Source: Lachancea mirantina (Eukaryota; Ascomycota; Saccharomycetes; Saccharomycetales; Saccharomycetaceae). Taken from it: a DNA stretch of 64,000 bases. The position numbers and the translations under genes were made by a program. Under the pieces are notes generated by a model. The model saw only the letters and a program-made list of their open reading frames with translations. It made no database searches and was not told the origin of the DNA. Shown here piece after piece: positions 38,489-51,100 of this stretch. Positions within the stretch are counted from its first letter, which is position 1; each line of letters starts with the position of its first letter. The stretch lies in NCBI GenBank assembly GCA_900074745.1, contig LT598463.1:503926-567925 (forward strand), read 5' to 3'.

Positions 38489-41400
38489 ATGACCATTTTC
38501 TTAGGAATATACAGGGCCATTTACCAATATGAGCCGCAATCTCCGGAAGAATTGGCAATCGACGAAAACGATCTGTTGTATTTGCTTCAAAAATCGGATG
38601 TAGACGATTGGTGGACAGTGAAAAAACGGGTCATTGGAGCAGATATCGATGAGCCCAGTGGACTGGTGCCTAATAATTATATTGAAGAGGCTCCTGTGAT
38701 TGGAGTTCGACGCGCGCTTTACGATTATTTGGACGTGCAAAACCCTGATGAAGAAATGGTGTTCCACGAAAACGATACGTTTGATGTATTTGACGACCGA
38801 GATCCCGATTGGGTGTTGTGTCGGTCTCAGAAGACTAAGGAATGTGGGTTTGTACCGGGGAATTATATTGAGGCGGCGGTGCCGGGCGGCAGTGCAGCAA
38901 TTGCCGCACCGCCCGCAACCAGTGTGGCGAGCAGCGCACCCGCTGTCGATATCACCAGCTTTCCTCCACCCCCACAACACGTGGCACGTAGTAATGCTGT
39001 TAGTTCGGAAAGATTGGCCGATGATAACGAAGAAGCTCCTCCGATAATGCCGTCCAGACCCAGTGCATCCCTAGACGAAGATGATGAATATCATTCTGCT
39101 GTGGCCCCGGTTCCTTTGCCCGTGGGCACTGCTGAAGAAGCACCCCCCTCCAAACCCTCAAGACCTATGAGTGAATCTCGCGTTAGACCGTCTCTCGATG
39201 ATGATTATACGGACGAGTATAATCGTCAAGCCGGCAGTTCCGCGGCTGAATCCAGTCGTGGAGATGGTGACTTTCAATCGTGGGAAATTTCAGAAGTAGA
39301 CGGCCGCAAAAAACGTAAAGCAAAACTTGCCATTGGTCGCGATGCCATTTACTTCACATCTGCCAAGAACGGACCTCAACAATGGGATATAAAAGATCTG
39401 ATGTCCTACGATAATGAAAAGAAACACATTTTTCTCGAGTTCTCCAACCCCTACGCGAACATTGAGATCCACACGGGCACCACCGACATTGCCAATGAAA
39501 TCATTTTCTACTTGAGCGAATTGAAAGGTGCCTCCAAAGCCCATGGCTTGCGGGAAGTGGAGGAAGCTTCCAAATCTTCCAGTAAAAAACAAGGTAAAAT
39601 CGTGTACGATTTCATTGGTGAGTCCAGAGATGAGCTGAGTGTGAAAGAAGGTGACATTGTGAATATTTTGAATGATCGCAAATCGGAGGATTGGTGGATG
39701 TGCGAACTAGTAAGTACAGGCCAACAAGGTGTCATTCCTGCTCAATTTGTTGAACCTATGAACCAATTGTCATTCATGGCTGGGACGTTAAAAAAATTGG
39801 GGAAAGTCGGTAAGAGTTCCAAAAACTCCGGCAACTGGAAAGATGACGAAGAACAGGATGGTTCCAAGTCGGCTAAAAAATCGTCTCGCAAACGCGGTTC
39901 TTCTATCTTGAGTAAAAAGAAAGATAAGGATTCCTCGAGTTCTAAAAAGCACAAGGACTATCCAGATTCCAAAAAAACCCGTATATGGGTCGACCGCAGT
40001 GGTACTTTCAAGGTCGAAGCGGAATTCATTGGATGTCACGACGGTAAGATTCATTTGCATAAGGCAAACGGTGTGAAAATCGCCGTTGCCGCAGATAAGT
40101 TATCCCCCGATGATTTAATCTATGTCGAAAGAACAACGGGTATGTCCTTGGACAAATACAAACCAAAGACCTCCGGCAGTCCAAAGAGTGCCAGGGACAA
40201 GGAACGCGAGAGAAGAAGAAAATTGAAAGACCAAGATGAACGTGAACGCGAAAAGGAAGAAAGGGAACGCGAAAGAAGATTACGAGAACGTGAACTTGAA
40301 GAGCTACGTAAAGCCAGAGACTTGCTAGATAAAGAAAGAGCGTCAATGAAGGCCGCTCGCGATAAGGATTTACCTCCCATCAAACCTCCCAGACCCAACC
40401 AATCGTCAAGTGGAACTAATATTGCGTCTCTTGGTCCACCAAAAAGTGAAAGTAAAAATCCTGATTATGATTGGTTTGAGTTTTTCCTCAACTGCGGTGT
40501 TGACGTGAACAATTGTCAACGTTATGCTATCAATTTTGAAAGAGAGCAAATCGCAGAGGAAATTTTACCAGACATTCAGCCCTCATTATTAAGAACACTT
40601 GGTCTTCGCGAAGGAGACATAATTAGAGTTATGAAATTTTTGGACCAGAAGTTTGGCAGGGAGAAAAATGAGGCTTTAGCTACCGGTGGTGGCTTGTTCT
40701 CAGAGTCGAACGGAGCTTTGAAAGTATCTCGGACTGGCGACACAACTGGGCTTGCTCAGAATTTGCTCCCTCAACAATTGGGAGTGCCAAATACGTCACA
40801 AGAGGATGATGCTTGGACTGTGAAGCCTGCCGTTTCTTCTGCAACTGCCACCTTGAAGCCAAACTCCGAATTTAGCGGCTCTATGCAAGACTTACTCGAC
40901 CTTCAGCCATTGGAGCCAAAAAAGACCGCTGCGTCTGCTCAACAAATTTCTGCTCCCCAGCCCAATCTTCAAAGCCTTGAATCTGTCAAAACCGGCAATT
41001 CCATTAGACAACAAGAACCTCTTCTTATGGACAGGACCGGGGCCTCCATAGCTCCTTTGGATCCTTTCAAAACGGGAGGAAATAATCTTTTGCCGATGGC
41101 CACCGGAGGGTTTGTCATGGTTCCTGTTGCCACAGGCGGCTTGATTCCTTTTCAAAGAACAGGGGGACTCGCAATGCCACAAACGACATTTGGAATGCAA
41201 CCTACTGGAACCATTTTACCAGTCCAAAAAACAGGAAGTGGCCTTGTTCCTGTAAACACTGGTGGATTTTTACCACAAACCACCTTCGGAATGCAAAACA
41301 CAGGTGGTCCCATGCAGCTTCAGACTACAGGCGGTGCTTTGCCATCGCAACCGAGGTTTTTGGGTGGTCAATCTACTGGGGGGTTTATGCCCTCTAGCAA

Positions 41401-42148
41401 TGTGATGCCTGTTCAAAATACAGCGGGCCTCATGCCATTACCTCAAACATCCTTCAACCAGCCTGCGAGCAGTTTTATGCAACAAAATATGACTGGTTCC
41501 TTGCCTCTCCAAAGAACTGGAGGAGGAATGAATTTCGCTCAAGCCCCGACTGGATTTCAACAAACCGGTACCGCCAATTTCGTTCCCTCACAATTCACTG
41601 GTGGGATGACAGGAGTTAACATGGGTGTTCCACAAACTTCTTTTAATTCTCAAATCTCAAATGTAACAGGCAACTATCCTCTGAACACATTTGGGAGTCA
41701 AATGACTGGTGGTGCTAATTACGGGAACGCTTTGAACACGCATGCTACAGGAGGCATGGCTCAAGGCAACTTTAACGCATACGGACCAATAAACACAGGC
41801 ATCCAAATGACCGGAGGCGGAAATCCGTCATTAATGCTTGGCGGGCAACAAACCGGTGGTTTCCAGCCACAATCCCAATTTGGCTTAAATCTACAACGCA
41901 CGGGGGGCATGAACACCTCATTCCCACAAACGTCCTTCAATTACAATTCACAGGTTCCAGCCAATACCCTAGGAAATAATCTGACGGGTGGTGTTAACCA
42001 AATTAACAATATGATGCAAAATACGTCCCTTTCACAAGCACCACTTCAAACTCAGCCAACCGGCTTTGGATTCGGGAACGGTCCACAGCCTCAAGGGAGG
42101 CAGGCAAACCTGTATAATGCAAGTGCTGATAACCCGTTCGGCTTTTAA
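38489..42148 (+). CDS. SLA1: Endocytic adaptor and actin regulator Sla1
   Basis: Sla1 binds NPFxD cargo, clathrin, Las17 and Pan1/End3 at cortical actin patches. The 1219-residue protein (S. cerevisiae 1244) has the full domain order: SH3-1 (about 5-68), SH3-2 (72-130), a proline-rich linker, SH3-3 (KIVYDFIGESRDELSVKEGD, about 367-425), SHD1 (RIWVDRSGTFKVEAEFIG, about 495-560), a highly charged Arg/Glu helix (570-625), the SAM-like SHD2 (DWFEFFLNCGVDV, about 657-720) and a long C-terminal array of Q-x-TG repeats (about 770-1200), the sites of Prk1/Ark1 phosphorylation. The protein ends NPFGF, an NPF Eps15-homology-domain ligand. In S. cerevisiae SLA1 is on chromosome II next to HIR1. Confidence 0.97.
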   Translation: MTIFLGIYRAIYQYEPQSPEELAIDENDLLYLLQKSDVDDWWTVKKRVIGADIDEPSGLVPNNYIEEAPVIGVRRALYDYLDVQNPDEEMVFHENDTFDVFDDRDPDWVLCRSQKTKECGFVPGNYIEAAVPGGSAAIAAPPATSVASSAPAVDITSFPPPPQHVARSNAVSSERLADDNEEAPPIMPSRPSASLDEDDEYHSAVAPVPLPVGTAEEAPPSKPSRPMSESRVRPSLDDDYTDEYNRQAGSSAAESSRGDGDFQSWEISEVDGRKKRKAKLAIGRDAIYFTSAKNGPQQWDIKDLMSYDNEKKHIFLEFSNPYANIEIHTGTTDIANEIIFYLSELKGASKAHGLREVEEASKSSSKKQGKIVYDFIGESRDELSVKEGDIVNILNDRKSEDWWMCELVSTGQQGVIPAQFVEPMNQLSFMAGTLKKLGKVGKSSKNSGNWKDDEEQDGSKSAKKSSRKRGSSILSKKKDKDSSSSKKHKDYPDSKKTRIWVDRSGTFKVEAEFIGCHDGKIHLHKANGVKIAVAADKLSPDDLIYVERTTGMSLDKYKPKTSGSPKSARDKERERRRKLKDQDEREREKEERERERRLRERELEELRKARDLLDKERASMKAARDKDLPPIKPPRPNQSSSGTNIASLGPPKSESKNPDYDWFEFFLNCGVDVNNCQRYAINFEREQIAEEILPDIQPSLLRTLGLREGDIIRVMKFLDQKFGREKNEALATGGGLFSESNGALKVSRTGDTTGLAQNLLPQQLGVPNTSQEDDAWTVKPAVSSATATLKPNSEFSGSMQDLLDLQPLEPKKTAASAQQISAPQPNLQSLESVKTGNSIRQQEPLLMDRTGASIAPLDPFKTGGNNLLPMATGGFVMVPVATGGLIPFQRTGGLAMPQTTFGMQPTGTILPVQKTGSGLVPVNTGGFLPQTTFGMQNTGGPMQLQTTGGALPSQPRFLGGQSTGGFMPSSNVMPVQNTAGLMPLPQTSFNQPASSFMQQNMTGSLPLQRTGGGMNFAQAPTGFQQTGTANFVPSQFTGGMTGVNMGVPQTSFNSQISNVTGNYPLNTFGSQMTGGANYGNALNTHATGGMAQGNFNAYGPINTGIQMTGGGNPSLMLGGQQTGGFQPQSQFGLNLQRTGGMNTSFPQTSFNYNSQVPANTLGNNLTGGVNQINNMMQNTSLSQAPLQTQPTGFGFGNGPQPQGRQANLYNASADNPFGF

Positions 42149-42413
42149 TGGCATATAGGCAGATTATGTTCATGGGAGCACAGGGCTAAATCAGAAATCA
42201 TTCATCTACTCCATCAAAAGCAATTTATAGTTTCAATCTTAATGAACATACGAACCGCTCGTGCTGACAACATGCGAAGGTGATCGGCGGAGCTTTGATA
42301 TTACATTATGCTTTGCGTTTTGTCGTGAGTACTAGGGGATTGGCTATTCAATCATAAATAGGACTTATAAATAATGACTGCTGTGCACCTGAGCGCTAGA
42401 AAAGTGATGTACT

Positions 42414-44759
42414 CTACCATTCTTGAGCAGTAACTCCGAAAGGACTCTTCTTGGTCCCTGTGACCGGTTGGACTCTCTTGGAACCACCTTCCAAAAAGGA
42501 GAACACTTCTTTTCTCTTGGCTTCATATTCAGAGATGAACTTTTCCTTCTGTAGCGTGATTCCAATGTCATCGAGACCGTTGACAAGACAGTGCTTTCTG
42601 AACTCCTCAATCTCAAAGTGAGGAACAAGAACATTGCCTTCATCATCCAGGATTTGTTGCTTTGGAAGATCGATGGTCAAGGCCTTTCCTGCTTTGGCCC
42701 TTGGGTAGAGCTTGTCAGCGATAACATCTTGAGAAACTCTGATAGGTAGCAAGCCGTTTTTGAAAGAGTTATTGTAGAAAATGTCGCCAAACGAAGGTGC
42801 GATTATGGATCTAATACCAAAGTCCTTAAGAGCCCATGGTGCGTGCTCTCTAGAGGATCCACATCCAAAGTTGTCCCCAGTAACAACCAAAATTTCAGCC
42901 TTGGTATAAGGCTCAGTGTCCAAGACAAAGCCCAACTTTTGGTCTTTGCCATTGGCATCCTTGGTGAAACGCCATTCGTAGAAAAGACCAGCACTCAAAC
43001 CAGTTCTCTTAATCGTTTTCAAAAACTGCTTTGGAATGATGGCGTCTGTGTCGACATTAGCCTTGTCAAGAGGAGCAGCAAGTCCCTTAACTGTCAGAAA
43101 AGGAACCATTCCAGCTGGGGCAGAAGACGTTTCTCCGTCGAGCGAGGTTTCCTTAGTGATATGATCAGCAGGAGGAATATCCTTGATTTCGTCTTCCTCT
43201 TGCTCATCGATCGATTCTCCCTTTTGCAACGGCTGCTTCTCATGTTCGTAAACTGCATCTTGAAGAGCTTTGTCACCAGCTTGTTCGATAGAAATCCTTG
43301 GTTTATCACCATCCTTGTACTCAAACTCTCTAATGTCCATGAAGTGACCAACGATACCTGCAGCAGCAGCCATAGCAGGGGACATAAGATGTGTACGGGA
43401 TCTGGCACCCTGGCGACCTTCAAAGTTTCTATTGGAAGTAGACGCACAACGTTCCTCGGGATCCAAAATGTCAGGGTTCATACCAAGACACATGGAGCAA
43501 CCAGCTTCTCTCCATTCGAAGCCTGCATCCAAGAAAATTCTGTCGAGCCCCTCTTTTTCGGCTTGTTGTTTGACCAAACCAGAACCTGGAACCACCATGG
43601 CAACCTTGACAGTGCTGGCCTTCTTGTGGCCCTTGACAACAGCCGCGGCGGCTCTCAAATCCTCGATACGGGAGTTTGTGCAGGAACCGATGAAAACTTT
43701 GTCTGGCTTCAATTCCTTCAGTGGGGTGTTCGGAGTCAATCCCATGTATTTCAAAGCTCTCTCCATGTCGGACTTCTTGATAGGGTCCCGGACAGTCGAA
43801 GGGTCTGGCACACTGTCACTAATAGCCAAAGCGTCTTGAGGGGAAGTACCCCAAGTGATTGTGGGGATAATGTCGGCAGCTTTAATTTTAATGTCATAGT
43901 CGAACTTGGCACCTTCGTCAGTGTGCAGAGTCTTCCAATAAGTGACAGCTTTTTCCCACTCTTTACCCTCTGGGGCCAGTGGCCTTCCCTTAATATAGTC
44001 ATAAGTAATTTGATCTGGCTTGATCATACCGGCTCTGGCACCAGCTTCGATAGCCATGTTACACATTGACATTCTGGCTTCCATTGAGAGTTCCGAAATG
44101 GCGTCACCAGCGAATTCCATGACACATCCCGTACCACCAGCGGTACCAATGACACCGATAATGTGAAGAATCAAGTCCTTGGAAGTGACACCGGGGCTCA
44201 ATTTGCCGTCCACGTAAATTCTCATGTTCTTAGATTTGGCCTGGATAATGGTCTGGGTAGCCAAAACGTGTTCGACTTCAGAGGTACCAATACCAAACGC
44301 AAGCGACCCAAAGGCACCATGAGTCGACGTATGAGAGTCACCACACACCACGGTCGTACCAGGCAAAGTAAAGCCTTGTTCAGGCCCAATAACGTGCACG
44401 ATACCTTGCCTAGCATCGGTCATACCGAAAAATGGAACTTCAAAATCTTTGACGTTTTTTTGCAAAGTTTGGACTTGCAAAAGCGAGTCCTTCTCCTTAA
44501 TAAATGTTTCGGGGCTCTTGAAGTTCTTTCTGGACCACGTTGGAATGTTGTGGTCAACCGTTGCCAAAGTACAGTCAGTTCTTCTAACTTTCCTGCCAGC
44601 AGTTTTCAAACCTTCGAACGCCTGAGGCGAAGTAACTTCATGAACCAAGTGTCTGTCAATGTAAAGCAAATATGAACCAGACTCATCGCGGTGAACAACG
44701 TGCGCTTCGAAAACCTTGTCATACAAGGTCTGAGGACCTTTAGAACCGGTAGAAGACAT
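42414..44759 (-). CDS. LEU1: 3-isopropylmalate dehydratase Leu1
   Basis: Leu1 isomerises 2- to 3-isopropylmalate in cytosolic leucine biosynthesis. The 781-residue protein fuses the large (LeuC-like) and small (LeuD-like) aconitase-fold domains. The [4Fe-4S] ligands are Cys360 (GSCTNSR), Cys421 and Cys424 (CSMCLGMN). Other signatures are [33 protein letters not shown] (in pieces) and, in the swivel domain, [17 protein letters not shown]-like [20 protein letters not shown]. It lies immediately downstream of HIR1 on the same strand. A perfect Leu3 palindrome stands 186-195 bp upstream. Confidence 0.97.
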   Translation of the reverse strand: MSSTGSKGPQTLYDKVFEAHVVHRDESGSYLLYIDRHLVHEVTSPQAFEGLKTAGRKVRRTDCTLATVDHNIPTWSRKNFKSPETFIKEKDSLLQVQTLQKNVKDFEVPFFGMTDARQGIVHVIGPEQGFTLPGTTVVCGDSHTSTHGAFGSLAFGIGTSEVEHVLATQTIIQAKSKNMRIYVDGKLSPGVTSKDLILHIIGVIGTAGGTGCVMEFAGDAISELSMEARMSMCNMAIEAGARAGMIKPDQITYDYIKGRPLAPEGKEWEKAVTYWKTLHTDEGAKFDYDIKIKAADIIPTITWGTSPQDALAISDSVPDPSTVRDPIKKSDMERALKYMGLTPNTPLKELKPDKVFIGSCTNSRIEDLRAAAAVVKGHKKASTVKVAMVVPGSGLVKQQAEKEGLDRIFLDAGFEWREAGCSMCLGMNPDILDPEERCASTSNRNFEGRQGARSRTHLMSPAMAAAAGIVGHFMDIREFEYKDGDKPRISIEQAGDKALQDAVYEHEKQPLQKGESIDEQEEDEIKDIPPADHITKETSLDGETSSAPAGMVPFLTVKGLAAPLDKANVDTDAIIPKQFLKTIKRTGLSAGLFYEWRFTKDANGKDQKLGFVLDTEPYTKAEILVVTGDNFGCGSSREHAPWALKDFGIRSIIAPSFGDIFYNNSFKNGLLPIRVSQDVIADKLYPRAKAGKALTIDLPKQQILDDEGNVLVPHFEIEEFRKHCLVNGLDDIGITLQKEKFISEYEAKRKEVFSFLEGGSKRVQPVTGTKKSPFGVTAQEW

Positions 44760-44940
44760 CTCGGAAAAGACCTGATATAGAGTGTCTATTGCTGGAAAAT
44801 GAAACCAAACTGTACTTACTCTAAAGCAAGAAGAATCCAGAGTCCCGCAATATATACAGATCGCGGGCTGACCTGTTCTGTTGAAATCTTATGATTCATT
44901 TTTTGAATTCCCGGAAATTTTTCAGTCCCATTACCGGGTT

Positions 44941-44958
44941 TATACCGGTACCGGTATA
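44941..44958. promoter_or_regulatory. Leu3 operator of LEU1
   Basis: CCGGTACCGG (44945-44954) is the perfect Leu3 site CCGGNNCCGG, and it is the core of an 18-bp perfect palindrome TATACCGGTACCGGTATA. Leu3 senses 2-isopropylmalate and controls LEU1 in S. cerevisiae. CACGTG-type sites at 44968-44975 (ATCACGTG) and 44997-45004 (ATCACATG) could bind Cbf1. Confidence 0.85.
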
Positions 44959-45026
44959 CAGTCTTTCATCACGTGCAAGAGTCAGTCTGGCCACGAATCA
45001 CATGACCAAAGCTGCAAGCATCATGT

Positions 45027-47598
45027 CTAGTCATCGGCCTGGGTCCAACATCCGAGATGGGCCAACCAGCAGTAGCTTGACTGTGGATTAGTGAGATTGA
45101 CCTTCAAGCACAACTCTGGCATGGACAGAGTCAGATACGAAAGTTTCTTGAAAATTCTGACCCTGTGGGAATCGACCGGATCTGTGCAGAGGATGGGTAA
45201 AATTGACACATTCTTGTGAAGGCTTCTGCCAGTGTTGACGTTCCAGGAAAACAGCAGTCCAGTCTCCGTGAGGGCGATGAGATAGTTATCAATGGAGGCC
45301 AGTTTTATGACTTTATGTCCGAGACAAATTTTTGGGAAAAGAGCCCGTCCGTAAGTAGAGTAAATGAAGATCGAACCCGTTGCAGTAGCCACAGCCCAAA
45401 GCTTGCTTTTAGCGAGTCCGATGGCGCAGAGAACAATTTCGGGTAGAAATACGGTCAAAATTCTCTCTCCCTTGTGGTAGCCCAGAAGTTTAGTAGGATT
45501 TTCGAAAAGGGCCTCGGTGTCGAATTGCAGAGAACGTTCGACCCCGTTGCGGATTTCCAAAATGTATAAGTCGTCGAAATCGCCAAATTCGACCAGAGCC
45601 GCGTCTGCGTCCGGTACTACGCTTGGAACCTCAACGTATCGTATTCCGGGATCGCAACTCCAGACCCGATCCGCAGTAGTCTTGGCGTTGAGAGTCAAAG
45701 TGAGTTCAGTGTCATCTTGGCCCTCAGAATCACCGACCACATCTGCGTCGAGATCTGAAGTCCCTGGCTCTTTCTCCTTGTAAAACTTTTCAGCATTGCG
45801 TTCTCGGACTCCCATTATTAATGAATGGATTCCGAGTCTGGGCATGGGATAAGAGGCCTTTGAGAGTTTATAGCTTGCCACAGCACCCTTCTGTCCCAAC
45901 TCTGGGGTTCTCACCTTGTTTACAGGCACCTTGTTTGGAATAAATGCTGATTTGGGCCTTTTGGGTGATTGTCCAGATGATATAAGCGTTGGTGCCACGC
46001 GTTTTCTCCCATTCTTCACGGTTGTTTTATTCAGCTGCTCTGCCTCTGCAGTGTCATTGTTCGACGCAGTGGCCACGGCCACGGATGGCGGCCGAATAAG
46101 AGCTTCATTTTCCACTTGAGTGACCTCCGGGGCCTGTGCTACTTCTGGAAGTTCGAAAATCGCAGATCTCGCAATGAGAAGACTGTCGCTCTGCCTCAAC
46201 TTCAGAGCTACTGCTTCTAAATCGAGTTGTTTGACACTCTCGGGAAAATCCAGCGAGTCCTTGTCAACACCATACTTGTACAAATGCTCGATGTTCTTTT
46301 CCAAAGGAATCGCATCTCCGAGCTCACCTTCTTCGAACATTAATACCGTTATGGATCCGTCCAACGAACTCAAAAACAGAAGTTGTCCATCTGGACTCCA
46401 TCCCATGTCAGTAATTGATTTATTCGTAATATCATATAGGACCAGCAATGGTCGCGATTTAGCAGTAGACCAAATGCAAAGAGTTTTGTCTTGTCCGGCG
46501 GTGGCCAGAACTGAATCTACCCGCGTAGTTTCTCCGTTGAATTCAGACCTTCGTGGTTCTTTGGAATCAGTAGCTATTTCCGCATTGAGTTCTTCGTTTC
46601 CTTCATCTACGTGAGCAGCTTCTTTCTCAGCTTGTTGTGACTTATACAAACGAGGACTGAATCGAGCAACTTCCGTAGGCGAAACGTGGCCTATTAAGCT
46701 TACGTTGCTGTCCCAGGTACCACGCGATATAATAGCCACCGAAGTAACCGGCCCATTTGTTGCGTTGGGTACAGCAATGTGTTGCCCATCTGGAGACCAA
46801 GATAATCGCCGAAAATATGTTGTCAGCGGAGAGCCCTTGAACGGGTCCGAAACAACATGTTCAATGGTAAAACTCGTATCACCCGCCTTGTGGTACCGAA
46901 AAATGCTAACGGTTCTATCGTCAGACGCCGTGGCGAAATATTTGTTTGCAGGATCAAAGATGACACCTTTAATATGTGATTGATGTACATCGAAACGCTT
47001 GATCTTTTCGAAAGTCGACCCATTCCATACTATGATCGATCTGTCAAGTCCAACGGTGACGAGAATACTTGCGTCTGGTGCCCAACACATGTCCTGGATA
47101 TCATTATCGTGAGCGACCAACCTCCTTCTGACGTTCCAATGTTCTCGATCATTTTCTGAACCGAAAACCGGCTGGTTTTGATTGTCTTCACGCTCCCAAA
47201 TGAGCAAAATACGATCGTCTGATCCACTGGCCAATAATTTTCCATCTGGTGAAAACTTCACCACTGTTACTGATCCAGTATGCCGACTCATGCTTGCCAA
47301 AGGTTTCCTGGATTCTTCATCGTTTGGGACCGGAGTTGCACCATATTTGACAATATCTGGAACTGACCATATTCTCACTTTGCCATCTAACCCACCTGTG
47401 GCCAGTCGCAGTTTATCGGGGCTCACGTCAGACGCATACACCTCATATTTCCGGTGTTCCTCTATTTTAGAGCTTTTGTCAGTAAAATCGCGTCTTTTGA
47501 TGCTTCTTCAAGGCTGAAAGATCCCACAATCTCTTTACACATTACTGGAAATCTCACATACCCTTATGAACCAACCATGGAAGCTTGAGTATCTTCAT
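45027..47598 (-). CDS. HIR1: Histone regulator Hir1, WD40; spliced
   Basis: Hir1 is a subunit of the HIR complex, an H3-H4 chaperone that also represses histone genes. Exon 1 is 47598-47562 (MKILKLPWLVHK plus one base), the intron 47561-47462 and exon 2 47461-45027; the spliced product has 823 residues. The intron has GTATGT at the 5' end, TACTGAC as branch site (47484-47478) and AAATAG at the 3' end. The splice gives LVHKEEHRKYEVYASDVS, matching S. cerevisiae LAHREESRKYEIYTVDVS. Without it no in-frame ATG precedes the first WD repeat. Seven WD repeats follow (LATGGLDGKVRIWSV, LASGSDDRILLIWERE, LVTVGLDRSIIVWNGSTFEK), then a basic linker with KRVAPTLISSGQSP, the Hir B-domain region, and the C-terminal Hira domain. 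S. cerevisiae HIR1 has no intron as I recall it. Confidence 0.93.
47462..47561 (-). other. HIR1 intron, 100 nt, phase 1
   Basis: 5' splice site GTATGT, branch TACTGAC, 3' splice site TAG about 16 nt past the branch. It separates a 37-nt first coding exon from the rest of the gene. Confidence 0.88.
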
Positions 47599-48136
47599 TT
47601 ATCTATCTATTACTTTCTCCAAGAGTTCATCTCAAGCTCATCTTAAATGGTATGTTAATTATGAAACGGATCGTAGTAGGGTAGAAGATACTTGAAATCA
47701 TTTAAATACATGAAATTCGTAGCCCATCGTTTAAATTAAAGGCCGTCGCCACCGGTGGATGCTTAGTTACAATTTGACGATCAGAATAGTGTTTTCCAGC
47801 TCAAAATGGATTGGTTTTGTTAGAAAACTTGGGCTGAGAATTGGTTGGACTAAACAAGCCGGTTTCTGACTCGATTGGCGATGTATCTCCCTGCCAAGAA
47901 ATCAAGAGCCATGACCGGATTTTTAGTAACGTGCGAAGGCCTCGTTTATATAATTTCAGGTATTCCTTTGTCGGGATTTGTGTGGATTTCTGCAAAATAT
48001 CAACAAATGTATGGTTTGAATTAGAAGCATCACTTTTGGTATGGCGCTTTCAACCAAAAAACCAATGCCGATGAATTATTCTGAGGAAGATCTCGAATGA
48101 GGCCCCAAATTAATGATCCGAGAAGGCTTTCCATGT
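47599..48136. other. Spacer between KAP122 and HIR1
   Basis: 540 bp between the KAP122 stop and the HIR1 start, on the same strand. No gene is supported; frames here are short and without ATG-started families I know. Confidence 0.6.
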
Positions 48137-51100
48137 TCACTGACCAGGTGAAAGTTGTGGTAAATTATGACAGCTTAACCACCACTCTAAAATGGCGTTC
48201 GCGGCAGCTCGACTTCCGCGAGTCACGAATAACTTTTCAATTAGTAATTGATGGGCGGGACCATTGTCACATATTTGCGGAAGCGCTTGTGTGATCCATT
48301 GCCGAAACTGTAACCCGTACCTTGCCACGAGAACCCTTAGAACGTCTGCATAATAATTGAGATCTGATCTCTGGGTGTGGAATAGCGCACTTATTGTAGT
48401 GAAGGTAAGTTGGGGTCCCAATGACATTATGCACTCACGAGTCGTGATTTCGTCCTGTCGTGAAAACTTCTTGTTATTCACGAGTTTGGTCCAAAATTTG
48501 GTGACGGCACCAATAGTGAATCGTTCCTTAGCTGGAAGAAGTTTGAGGAACTCTGGAACTAAAAATGACGAGAAATGACTCGAATTCAATGCAATGGCTG
48601 GCTTTGAATCCAAAATGGAGTTGACAAAGTTAACCATCAGCTGTGTTAAATCTGGATCTGCCATTACAATTGCAAAATGCCTCTCGAGGAAAAACTTAGA
48701 AAGCATGAAATCAAAGTCTTGCGGTGTCAGTGATGCCTTATAATGATTGACCACTTTTTCAAGCAAGTAAATGATGTACGGCAGGCCCGTTGACGGCTCG
48801 CAGCCACTAGATCGTGTCATTAGAAAATGCATTATCTCGTGCATGTCATATCTCAAGAAATGAGGGTCCTCGTCAGGCAGCTCAAGTGCCTTGCCGAATA
48901 TCAAGCAGTCCACTTCGATAAGTTCAGAGTCTCGTGAATAGCGGGAGAAAGTGAAGTCTAGTAAAGCTTTGATTTTCACACGAATTTGAAGTGGGTCAGT
49001 TGTCCAGTATTCTCTAAATTTAGGCAGTTGTGCTAGATAGGTTTCATCATCAAAGTCTTCCGGCGTAATGAGCGCGGTACCAAGTTCAGATAGGCATATC
49101 AAAAGCGGTAGGACATGATCTCTGTTTTCTGGTGCTTGGTTTATGCCTTGTAAAATGGCCTCGAATACCTGAAGCACGTATTGTCCTTGTACTTCAGGTC
49201 CATCAGTGGCATTGCACTGTATGATATATCCCAGGGAACGGGTGAATTTCTGTTTGGTGAAGTCAGAGACTTGCGATTTGCCCTCAACCATTAAGCGCTG
49301 GACTTCAATAAAGTTTGGCAAATAAGGCTTCAACTGGTGGCGGCACGTGTCGCATAGGGTTGTGATGCATTTTATCAATAGGAGCTCTACTTTGGTATCA
49401 CACTCATTCATATTGGAGCAGCCTTCTAAACAGCGGAACAATGCATCAATGCAAGTACCTAATTGTTTAGAATCCTGACAGAAGAAATCAGCGATGGTTC
49501 CCAACAGCTGAGTTCCGGTCTTCACGAAATCCGTGCTTAATGTTTGAACAACAACGTCTTGAGTAGTCTTTTGATCGCACCCCATCTGAACCAGGAAAAT
49601 AACGTTGTGTAGAAAAGTGTCCTTGGAGCCCAGTGTGTCGCAGATCCAAGGGCATTCGCTGATGGTCATATCTCCCATTAATTTGTTCAAAGCTAAGCAC
49701 ATTGCCTCGACTTGGAACATGTCGGCAGTAGAAGTTGGGCTCAATTGGCCGATACTTGCTACCAAAACGTCGGTTAGTTTGTCATTGCCCAATACTGACC
49801 ACATAGACTCCATTAAATCGAGAATTGCGTTTCGAAAATCGTCAAACTCATGAATCATGGTCTTGTCGTCGTCACTATGTAATATTTTTTGTTTGTTCAA
49901 CAAGCCCATTTTGGAAAGGTATATTTCGACAACTTGCACGAATATACTGGCAGCTAGTTCAGAGCCATTTGGCTTTATGATTTCACCAACCAGATTATTG
50001 TATCCATCACAAAGATCAAGCCAAAAATCTACCATTCTTACCGAGAAAAATTCCTGTAGCACAGGAACCAACGAAAAATTGGTCATCTGTAACAAGACTT
50101 TAATATATTGGTCGAGTGCATTCATGTCGGCGTCAGATGCAATGGTGAAAAGCTTATTGCATAGATCCAAAGTACCTACTTGGAGAAAATCGACCACACA
50201 TAAAGCCAAATCCTTCAATTCTTCGTAAAACTCGTTCACCACAAGATGGTTCATGTAACGCAGCATCCACGCGTGGCCGTTATTTGTGGTCATACGACCC
50301 TTTGACGCTCCCAAAAATATCTCCTCGATGTGGCATCTCAGGTCAAAATTGACCATCGTTGGATCATTGGCAAAGACATCTCCAAAAATTTTAATTATCA
50401 CGGAAGCGTAAGGAAACTCGGTATCTGCTTGTTGCCAGCACATGAGCTTCACGAGCAAATCGAAAGTCTCAGATAGATCCATACGCCCCTGGGGACCATT
50501 TGCCGCCATTGAAGTGTATGAGATCCATGCGCCTACACATCTGAAAATTTCTTGGCCTTCCACAGAGCCATCCAGCGAAGTGGATTCTACAAGACTTTGA
50601 AGGTTGAAGTTCATGACAGCCATGGCAGAGACGTAGACATGTTCGTGAAACACAGAATGTAAATGAGATATTCCGGTCTTATGTGCATGCATTTTGGTCA
50701 GATCTTCAACGAGAATCTCTGAAAATAGAAGAACTAATAGGTTGGCAGAAACAGATGAACTAACAAACCCCACTAGATCGCTGTAGGGCACGCTGTCGCC
50801 GATTATATGTCTCCAACCCTCGCTAGCCATCTCAAAAGAGACCAACTGTTGATTCAGAGCAAGCACAAAAGAGTCCAAAGGGTTTTTCCACAAGGAAATC
50901 TCGTTCTCGGCCATGTGCCTATCCCTGGCCGACACGTACAGCAGAGTCAAATTCGACATCAGCTTTTTGATGATAAACAGTTTTCGGGCCTCAACGGCTG
51001 GTTGTTGGATGTATTTAAGGCACAGCTTCGCAAGATGTATGATATTACCTTGGAACAAAGGCAACACTTGCTCTTCTGTAAGTCCCATGTTTAACTGTAC

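Noticed and set aside
42843-44069. 408-codon plus-strand frame opposite LEU1
   Set aside because: Antisense shadow caused by the strong codon bias of LEU1; no known family.
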